Assembly (NCBI GenBank): GCA_018901555.1
Contig: JAHIER010000023.1
Coordinates: 1 to 5,443 of the forward strand
Reading direction: 5' to 3'
Length of the DNA stretch: 5,443 nucleotides
From: Patescibacteria group bacterium
Lineage (GTDB): Bacteria > Patescibacteriota > Minisyncoccia > UBA9983
In this document: in pieces, positions 1 to 4,663 of the stretch
How the letters are laid out: the number at the start of each line of letters is the position of its first letter
Position numbering within the stretch: position 1 is the stretch's first letter
The notes under the pieces: model-generated
Databases searched by the model: none
What the model was told of the DNA's origin: nothing
What the model saw: only the letters and a program-made list of their open reading frames with translations
Program-made: the position numbers and the translations under genes

Positions 1-29
1 AAATAAAGATACTTGGTGCAGAATATTAA

Positions 30-45
30 GGAGTAAAAAGACTCC
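30..45. other. Short hairpin upstream of the DGR template repeat
   Basis: GGAGT at 30-34 pairs with ACTCC at 41-45 across the loop AAAAAG. No T-run follows, so it is a poor terminator. Bases 1-101 hold no supportable gene: all plus-strand frames stop early (TAA at 27-29, TAG at 50-52, TAG at 87-89). It could be the tail of an upstream transcript, a structured part of the DGR RNA, or chance, since a 5-bp stem is weak evidence. Confidence 0.25.
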
Positions 46-101
46 GGATTAGATTCAACCTTGAGAGTAATCAAAAGGCGGTGGATTAGACGATATTTTG
101 T

Positions 102-243
102 ACGTTTCTGCAGAGTCCGAATGGCAATCGCAACGTGCTCTTCCTCTATTGGAACGATGGCAGATGGAACTGGAACTACAATTGGCTTGAGAACGATTGG
201 AACATCAATGATCCTTCTGCGGTTCTCGCAAATCTCTTTATTT
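102..243 (+). repeat. DGR template repeat (TR), non-coding donor for adenine mutagenesis
   Basis: This is the proposed template whose RNA is copied by the reverse transcriptase with errors at adenines and then replaces a variable repeat in a target gene. In the frame of codons starting at 105 it reads SPNGNRNVLFLYWNDGRW and continues WNWNYNWLENDWN, ending near LANLFIS. Ten of the 30 codons at 120-209 are AAC or AAT (120, 126, 132, 153, 168, 174, 180, 192, 201, 207), the hallmark of DGR templates feeding C-type-lectin-like variable domains. It is not a gene in itself: TAG at 87-89 and TAA at 264-266 bracket that frame, with no ATG between. It lies on the same strand as the RT, with avd antisense in between. 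Exact ends cannot be set without the variable repeat; the 3' edge is placed at the GC hairpin. Confidence 0.88.
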
Positions 244-264
244 CCCCGCTCCTTGCGGGGTTTT
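244..264 (+). terminator. GC hairpin with T-run at the 3' end of the TR
   Basis: CCCCGC (244-249) pairs with GCGGGG (255-260) across a 5-nt loop, followed by TTTT. This is a compact intrinsic terminator for plus-strand TR RNA. For transcripts from the other strand the hairpin is followed by AAATAAAG rather than a T-run, so termination of avd there is less certain. The T-run overlaps the avd stop codon (263-265). DGRs often carry a hairpin just downstream of the variable repeat that aids target recognition; this one may be the template-side counterpart, which is inference. Confidence 0.7.
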
Positions 265-631
265 AATTTGATAATTGTCTTTGCCAACCGCCCAGCATTC
301 TACCGATTTCATTTAAATGTTCAGAGAGAATAATATATTTTCTATCATCTAAAGATTTTATTTCCCATGCTAATTGCAGAAAAAATTTAAGCAAATCCAG
401 CTTACTATTAGCTTTTTGCAAATAAGGGAGTTTTTGGTTTTTTGGCAGACGGCTAGCAGTTAAAATTAATTCCACAGTTTCTATAATTAAATTATCAATT
501 TTTATACCCAGAGAATAACGGGAACCCTTAGGGAAATTAAGTAGAAATTCATGCCATAATTTATATATAGTAATAGTGCGGCTAATAACAGGCAAGCTTG
601 GCGGGGGGTTAAAAGAAGGAAAATTTTTCAT
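263..631 (-). CDS. avd: DGR accessory variability determinant (Avd), four-helix-bundle protein
   Basis: Avd is a small basic protein that, in characterised DGRs, forms a pentameric barrel, binds the reverse transcriptase and template RNA, and is required for mutagenic retrohoming. The 122-residue product has the usual family length. It shows the family signatures: a helix-1 region LPVISRTITIYKLWHEFL (residues 13-30), the turn FPKGSRYSLG (33-42), a middle helix with LPYLQKANSKLDLLKFFLQLA (68-88, leucine-rich), and the C-terminal motif LNEIGRMLGGW (106-116). The only in-frame ATG at the 5' end is at 631. No Shine-Dalgarno sequence precedes it. The gene is unusual in being divergent from the RT gene, with 11 bp between the two start codons, and antisense to the stretch separating TR from RT. 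Its stop sits inside the TR terminator. Related S23-type four-helix proteins exist outside DGRs, but the adjacent RT and TR settle the assignment. Confidence 0.93.
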   Translation of the reverse strand: MKNFPSFNPPPSLPVISRTITIYKLWHEFLLNFPKGSRYSLGIKIDNLIIETVELILTASRLPKNQKLPYLQKANSKLDLLKFFLQLAWEIKSLDDRKYIILSEHLNEIGRMLGGWQRQLSN

Positions 632-642
632 AAAATTGTTTT
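631..642. promoter_or_regulatory. Possible divergent leaderless promoters of avd and RT
   Basis: Only 11 bp separate the divergent start codons. On the plus strand TAAAAT (631-636) matches a -10 box at five of six positions and ends 6 nt before the RT ATG. On the minus strand TAAAAC (643 down to 638) matches at four of six and also ends 6 nt before the avd ATG. Neither gene has a Shine-Dalgarno sequence at normal spacing; the purine-rich GAAGGA at 615-620 is 22 nt from the RT start, too far. The local AT richness makes chance matches easy, so this is tentative. Confidence 0.3.
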
Positions 643-1623
643 ATGGTTAAAAAAGTAAAAATTAAATATTTAGATATAATTTCTATTGAAAATCTGTTGT
701 TGGCTTGGAAAGAATTTTTGAAAGGAAAGAGAAATAAAAAAGATGTGCAGAAATTCCAGTTTAATCTGATGGATAATATTTTATCACTTCATAACGAGCT
801 TGCCAATAAAATATATAAACATGGCAACTATCAAGCCTTCAAGATAAACGATCCCAAGCCCAGAGATATTCATAAAGCCAGAGTGCGGGATAGGTTAGTT
901 CACCACGCTATTTATAGGATTTTATATTCATATTTTGACAGAAAATTCATAGCAGACTCTTTTTCCTGTAGATTGAAGAAAGGAACACATAAAGCCATAA
1001 ACAGATTTAGGAGTTTCTATTACAAAGTTAGCAAAAACAATACCAGAACTTGTTGGGTTTTAAAATGTGACATCAGGAAGTTTTTTGCCAATATTAATCA
1101 TAAAATATTAAAAAATATTTTATCAAAACATATTGCAGATAAAAATATTTTGTGGCTTTTGGAAAACGTGATTGATAGTTTTAAAACCAAGGTAGGCGTC
1201 GGCCTTCCGCTCGGCAATCTCACCAGCCAGCTTTTTGTTAATGTTTATATGAATGAATTTGACCAGTTTATTAAGCAGGAATTAAAAATCAAGTATTATA
1301 TCAGATATTGCGATGATTTTGTGATTTTTTCAAAAAATAGAAAATTTTTAGAAAAAGTAATTCTGCCTGTTAAAAATTTTCTAAATAATAAACTTAAATT
1401 AAAATTACATTTTAAGAAAATTTCAATAAAAACCATTGATTCTGGTGTTGATTTTCTTGGCTGGATAAATTTTTCAGACCATAGGATTTTAAGAACTAAA
1501 ACCAAAAGAAGAATGGTAAAAAGAGTAAAGACAAACTCTAGCCTAGAAACCATTAATTCTTATTTAGGGCTGTTGAAGCACGGGAATACGTATAAAATTA
1601 TAGACAGGATGTTAAATAGCTAA
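643..1623 (+). CDS. DGR reverse transcriptase
   Basis: RNA-directed DNA polymerase of the group-II-intron-like DGR clade. It makes adenine-mutagenised cDNA from the template repeat, which then overwrites a variable repeat in a target gene. The 326-residue product is full length for a compact DGR RT. Visible motifs in order: fingers region RDRLVHHAIYRILY (82-95) and SFSCRLKKGTHKA (106-118); motif A with the first catalytic aspartate in LKCDIRKFF (D143); motif B GLPLGNLTSQLFVNVYMNEF (187-206), where LTSQ replaces the QGxxxSP form of other retroelements; the catalytic box YCDD (222-225, D224 and D225); and the palm/thumb segment GVDFLGW (268-274). The C-terminal SYLGLLKHGNTYKI (306-319) is a typical thumb end. 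All catalytic residues are intact, so the enzyme is predicted active. No maturase or endonuclease domain follows, which argues against a group II intron. Codon use is AT-rich and lysine-rich, with very basic protein. Confidence 0.95.
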   Translation: MVKKVKIKYLDIISIENLLLAWKEFLKGKRNKKDVQKFQFNLMDNILSLHNELANKIYKHGNYQAFKINDPKPRDIHKARVRDRLVHHAIYRILYSYFDRKFIADSFSCRLKKGTHKAINRFRSFYYKVSKNNTRTCWVLKCDIRKFFANINHKILKNILSKHIADKNILWLLENVIDSFKTKVGVGLPLGNLTSQLFVNVYMNEFDQFIKQELKIKYYIRYCDDFVIFSKNRKFLEKVILPVKNFLNNKLKLKLHFKKISIKTIDSGVDFLGWINFSDHRILRTKTKRRMVKRVKTNSSLETINSYLGLLKHGNTYKIIDRMLNS

Positions 1624-1632
1624 GTTTTATTG

Positions 1633-1638
1633 TATAAT
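1633..1638 (+). promoter_or_regulatory. -10 box TATAAT of a leaderless promoter for the ATPase gene
   Basis: A perfect TATAAT lies in the 23-bp gap after the RT stop. Its last base is 8 nt before the ATG at 1647, so transcription starting the usual 6-8 nt downstream would begin at or next to the A of the start codon. No good -35 is present at 16-18 bp spacing; TAGACA at 1601-1606 resembles TTGACA but is 26 bp away. No ribosome-binding site precedes the ATG, which fits leaderless translation. It implies the ATPase/surface-protein pair is expressed separately from the DGR. Confidence 0.55.
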
Positions 1639-1646
1639 AAATACAA

Positions 1647-3380
1647 ATGGCACCAGATAATAATATAACTTATTTTGCAGAGACTAATTTTAGAAATGAA
1701 CAGAAAAAGTTCGGTATCAAACGCCATGATCGCACTAAGCACGTGTATATTATCGGTAAGACTGGAATGGGGAAGACGACTCTTTTGGAGAATATGGCAA
1801 TCCAGGACATTATTAATGGAGAGGGAATCGGTATTGTTGATCCCCATGGAGAATTTGCAGAAAAAATGCTCAAGTTTGTACCCGAAAATAGAATCGGTGA
1901 TGTTTTATATTTTGCTCCTCATGATATGGATTATCCAATTGCCTTTAATGTTATGGAAAATGTTGATCCGACTCAACGTCACCTTGTTGCTAATGGTTTA
2001 TTAGGAGTTTTTAAAAAAATCTGGCCGGATGTTTGGTCTCCGCGCATGGAATATATTTTAAATAATTGTATTTTGGCGCTTTTGGAATATCCAGAATCCA
2101 CGCTTTTGGGAATTAATAGAATGCTTTCGGATAAGGATTATAGAGATGAAGTTATTTCTAAAGTTAATGATCCAGTTGTTAAATCTTTTTGGGTTGGTGA
2201 ATTTGCAAAATACTCTGATCGTTTTATGACCGAGGCCGGCGCCGCTATTCAAAACAAAGTTGGACAGTTTATTTCTAATCCGATCATCAGAAATATTATT
2301 GGCCAATCAAAATCGTCTTTTGACATTAGAGAATTAATGGATAATAAGAAAATTTTTATTATGAATTTGTCAAAAGGAAGAATTGGCGAAGAAAATTCTC
2401 GTTTGATCGGAGCTATGCTTATTACAAAAATTTATCTGGCAGCCATGAGCCGGGTTGATGTTTCTGATGAAGAACGCAAGGATTTTTATCTTTATGTTGA
2501 TGAATTTCAAAATTTTGCCACAGAATCATTTAAAGATATTTTATCAGAGGCTAGAAAGTACCGGCTTGATCTTGTTCTCGCTCATCAATATATTGCTCAG
2601 ATGGATGAGAAAGTACGCGATGCAGTTTTCGGCAACGTTGGCACACTTATAACTTTTCGGGTCGGCGCTTATGATGCTGAAGTTTTGGAAAAGGAATTTG
2701 AGCCGGATTTTGGGGTGCAGGATATAGTTAATCTTGGTTTTGCCAGCACTTATTTAAGGCTAATGATAGATGGCGTGGCTTCCAGACCTTTTTCTGCTAG
2801 AACTTTGCCGCCAATAAAAATATCAGAAGAATCTCATGCTGACGAAATTATTGTTAGCTCAAGAAATAAGTATGCTTCTTTAAGAGAGGCAGTTGAGGAA
2901 AAAATTGCTGAATGGCATGCTGAATTAAAATCAGAAAAAGAAAGATCTAAAACAACAACTATTTCAAAATCTTTGCCACATATTTCTTATCAAGAACAGC
3001 CACAATTATATGAAGCCAATTGTTCAGTTTGCAACAAAAGAACCTATGTTCCTTTTAAACCGGATGGTAATAGACCGGTATTTTGCAAAACACATCGTCC
3101 GGCGCCAAAAGAGCAATCTAAGGAATCATTTGGGATAAGAAGAACCCCATCTTTTCAGGAAGGCAGGCCATTTTTCCGAAATAATCATCAACAGTCAATT
3201 TCATTAAAAGAATTGGAAGGCTCGTTTCACAGCGAGCCGAGCAAAAAAAGAAGAGAGCCGGAACTCGATGAATTAAGAAAAATTCTTGAGGAAATAAAAA
3301 CCTCAGATTCAGAACCGGAAATAGAAAATAATAAAAAAGGAGTGTTAAAACCAGGAGATAAAATTAGTTTTGAACAATGA
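1647..3380 (+). CDS. HerA/TraG-like P-loop ATPase with C-terminal CxxC zinc motif
   Basis: Predicted DNA-pumping ATPase of the FtsK/HerA superfamily, resembling the TraG/TrwB/VirD4 coupling proteins (type IV secretion DNA-binding domain). Members form hexameric motors that move DNA, or sometimes protein, through membranes. The 577-residue protein starts directly before the motor domain: Walker A GKTGMGKTT (37-45), IVDPHGEF (63-70), Walker B FYLYVDEFQNF (280-290; D285, E286), then EARKYRLDLVLAHQYIAQM (301-319), a conserved sensor-like region. No membrane helix is visible, unlike classical VirD4, so a partner must provide membrane attachment. After about residue 400 comes a charged helix, then a zinc-ribbon-like motif CSVC (459-462) with CKTH (480-483) around VPFKPDGNRPVFC, where the last expected cysteine is histidine. 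The tail is a disordered charged linker with KKRREPELDELRKILEEI (533-550). Its stop overlaps the next gene's start by ATGA. A role in conjugation, DNA uptake or secretion is inference. Confidence 0.85.
   Translation: MAPDNNITYFAETNFRNEQKKFGIKRHDRTKHVYIIGKTGMGKTTLLENMAIQDIINGEGIGIVDPHGEFAEKMLKFVPENRIGDVLYFAPHDMDYPIAFNVMENVDPTQRHLVANGLLGVFKKIWPDVWSPRMEYILNNCILALLEYPESTLLGINRMLSDKDYRDEVISKVNDPVVKSFWVGEFAKYSDRFMTEAGAAIQNKVGQFISNPIIRNIIGQSKSSFDIRELMDNKKIFIMNLSKGRIGEENSRLIGAMLITKIYLAAMSRVDVSDEERKDFYLYVDEFQNFATESFKDILSEARKYRLDLVLAHQYIAQMDEKVRDAVFGNVGTLITFRVGAYDAEVLEKEFEPDFGVQDIVNLGFASTYLRLMIDGVASRPFSARTLPPIKISEESHADEIIVSSRNKYASLREAVEEKIAEWHAELKSEKERSKTTTISKSLPHISYQEQPQLYEANCSVCNKRTYVPFKPDGNRPVFCKTHRPAPKEQSKESFGIRRTPSFQEGRPFFRNNHQQSISLKELEGSFHSEPSKKRREPELDELRKILEEIKTSDSEPEIENNKKGVLKPGDKISFEQ
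3219..3238. repeat. Inverted repeat inside the ATPase linker
   Basis: GGCTCG (3219-3224) pairs with CGAGCC (3233-3238) across an 8-nt loop. It codes for GSFHSEP (residues 525-531), between LKELE and KKRREPELDELR in a disordered tail. The stretch is GC-richer than its surroundings, which suggests an inserted palindromic element rather than native sequence. The stem is short, so this is moderate evidence. Confidence 0.4.
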
Positions 3381-4663
3381 AATATTTTTTAATATTTACA
3401 ATCTTTTTGCTTTGCGTGAATATCGTATTGGCAAGCGATACCTCTAATTTTGTTTTTCTTACTGATATTCAGACAATAAAACCAAATGAAATTTCAGAAA
3501 AAATAACTATTCAATCGCAGGATGTTGATGGGAATTCTGTAAATATTATTCAGACCGCTTGTCTTGAAATTAAGATTGATTCAAATACAGGAGAATTTTC
3601 TTCTAGTAATACAACATGGAAATTTGCCGATATATTACCAATGAGCAAGGGAACAGCAAACCGCAGTTTTTATTATAAAGATTCTGAAATTGGTGATCAT
3701 GTTATAACTGTTAATATTGCGTTAAGGTCTGCTGAAGAAACAAGATCATGTGCCAGTTGGCCTAGAGAAGAATGGATTATAAATTGGTCTATAAATCAAA
3801 ATATTATTGTATCTGATGTGTCTGATAATGTTCAGTCGCCTGATGCTAGTGAACCAGAACCGACTTACGATGTCGGTTCTTCAATTGTGTGGCCGACTGA
3901 ACCGCAGATTTTTGCTGAAGCTGGACAAGACAAAATTGCTATTGCTGGCGCTGATATAAAATTTTCAGGCAGGACTTTGGGTTTAGAAAAAAAGCCACTT
4001 GATAACGCAAGATATATTTGGACTTTTGGCGATGGTTCTAAAAAAGAGGGTCAGAATGTTTTGCATGCCTATCATTATCCTGGTGAATACATAGCAGTAC
4101 TTAATGTTTCTTCAGGAAAATATTCTGCTTCGGACAGGTTATTGGTAAAAGTTTCTTCTAATCAATTAAAAATAATTGAGGTTAATCAAGACTACATAAA
4201 ACTTAAAAATGATTCCAAAAATGAACTTGATCTTTCCAGTTGGTTTTTAAGAGCTAATGAAAAATTTTTTAGATTTCCTGAAATTACATTAATTAAAGCT
4301 AGCTCTGAATTGATTATCCCTTCGCTTATATCGGGATTATCTGTAAATAATCAAAAGGCAGATATTTTATACCCTAATGGATCAGTGGCTTATTCATATT
4401 CTTTAAATGTTGATGTTGATGTTGATGTTGAACACTCGGTGTTCAACATTGCTGTCACAGAACCAAAATCGACAACAGTTGTCGATGTCGTTGTCGGAAA
4501 CTCGGTTTCCGACAACGAAGAAAATACTCAACAGACCGTAAGTATTATTAGTGTTGGTCAAAATAATTCTTGGAGTTTGAAAAAATGGCTACTGGTAATC
4601 TTAGGTGTCGGGGTTGTTTCTAGTATCGGTTTCTTGCTGATAAACCGCCAGAGTTCTACTTAA
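3377..4663 (+). CDS. Exported, membrane-anchored protein with PKD-like and lamin-tail-like domains
   Basis: Predicted cell-surface protein of 428 residues. An N-terminal signal peptide (residues 1-19, hydrophobic core LIFTIFLLCVNIVLA, likely cut near LAS-DT) precedes a beta-rich domain (about 22-145) containing three cysteines (62, 125 and one in the signal), of which C62 and C125 may form a disulfide. A linker with EPEPTYDVGSS follows, then a PKD-type immunoglobulin-like fold (about 176-259) with the diagnostic WTFGDG (215-220) and YPGEYIAVLNVSS (234-246). Residues about 264-345 resemble a lamin-tail domain (LKNDSKNELDLSSWFL, then FRFPEITLIKASSELIIP). A low-complexity VDVDVDV stretch and a C-terminal membrane helix (403-422) flanked by KK and R complete it. 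PKD and lamin-tail domains usually mediate adhesion or protein-protein contacts. The start overlaps the ATPase stop by 4 bp, implying translational coupling and joint function. Its 3' end overlaps a convergent gene by 63 bp. Four inverted repeats lie inside the gene. Confidence 0.82.
   Translation: MKYFLIFTIFLLCVNIVLASDTSNFVFLTDIQTIKPNEISEKITIQSQDVDGNSVNIIQTACLEIKIDSNTGEFSSSNTTWKFADILPMSKGTANRSFYYKDSEIGDHVITVNIALRSAEETRSCASWPREEWIINWSINQNIIVSDVSDNVQSPDASEPEPTYDVGSSIVWPTEPQIFAEAGQDKIAIAGADIKFSGRTLGLEKKPLDNARYIWTFGDGSKKEGQNVLHAYHYPGEYIAVLNVSSGKYSASDRLLVKVSSNQLKIIEVNQDYIKLKNDSKNELDLSSWFLRANEKFFRFPEITLIKASSELIIPSLISGLSVNNQKADILYPNGSVAYSYSLNVDVDVDVEHSVFNIAVTEPKSTTVVDVVVGNSVSDNEENTQQTVSIISVGQNNSWSLKKWLLVILGVGVVSSIGFLLINRQSST
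3856..3880. repeat. Inverted repeat, 9-bp perfect stem, in the surface-protein gene
   Basis: AGAACCGAC (3856-3864) is the exact reverse complement of GTCGGTTCT (3872-3880), with a 7-nt loop. It encodes EPTYDVGSS (about residues 160-168), in the linker between the N-terminal domain and the PKD-like domain. A location between domains is where an in-frame insertion would be tolerated. Confidence 0.65.
4409..4430 (+). repeat. GTTGAT hexamer repeat encoding Val-Asp pairs
   Basis: GTTGAT occurs three times in succession (4409-4414, 4415-4420, 4421-4426), followed by GTTG, which runs directly into the next inverted repeat. It encodes VDVDVD at residues 345-350. The unit is 6 bp, so copy-number change would lengthen or shorten the stalk without breaking the frame. 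Confidence 0.75.
4425..4449. repeat. Inverted repeat, 11-bp perfect stem, loop TCG
   Basis: ATGTTGAACAC (4425-4435) and GTGTTCAACAT (4439-4449) are perfect reverse complements separated by TCG. It encodes residues of about 350-358 (DVEHSVFNI) in the low-complexity stalk between the lamin-tail-like domain and the membrane anchor. It shares its centre, AC-TCG-GT, with the inverted repeat at 4488-4518. Confidence 0.75.
4468..4486. repeat. Inverted repeat, 9-bp perfect stem, single-base centre
   Basis: ATCGACAAC (4468-4476) pairs with GTTGTCGAT (4478-4486) around A4477. It encodes about residues 364-370 (KSTTVVD) in the stalk. The core GACAAC/GTTGTC recurs in the neighbouring stem at 4488-4518, so the two may be related copies or may form alternative pairings. 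Confidence 0.65.
4488..4518. repeat. Inverted repeat, 14-bp perfect stem, loop TCG
   Basis: TCGTTGTCGGAAAC (4488-4501) and GTTTCCGACAACGA (4505-4518) are perfect reverse complements around TCG. This is the longest palindrome in the window. It encodes about residues 371-381 (VVVGNSVSDNE) of the stalk. With no T-run after it and coding sequence continuing, it is not a normal terminator; it is better seen as an inserted palindromic element. Confidence 0.8.

Noticed and set aside
90..263. The lectin-like frame as the 3' end of a real target gene (a variable repeat)
   Set aside because: TAG at 87-89 closes the frame just upstream, there is no ATG, and the AAY codons are unmutated in pattern. This fits a template, not a target. 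A broken target cannot be fully excluded.
61..333. A 90-codon plus-strand reading frame across the template repeat
   Set aside because: It starts at TTG, is out of frame with the lectin-like reading of the repeat, and its end is antisense to avd. The protein has no recognisable domain.
1296..1553. Minus-strand reading frame inside the RT gene
   Set aside because: It lies opposite the catalytic core of a clearly conserved enzyme and has no recognisable domain; it is a shadow of AT-rich coding sequence.
643..1623. Group II intron or retron reverse transcriptase
   Set aside because: No maturase or endonuclease domain and no intron or msr/msd structure is seen. LTSQ in motif B and the adjacent avd and template indicate a DGR.
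4488..4518. Intrinsic terminator within the surface-protein gene
   Set aside because: The stem is strong but no T-run follows, and the open frame continues to a membrane helix and normal stop.
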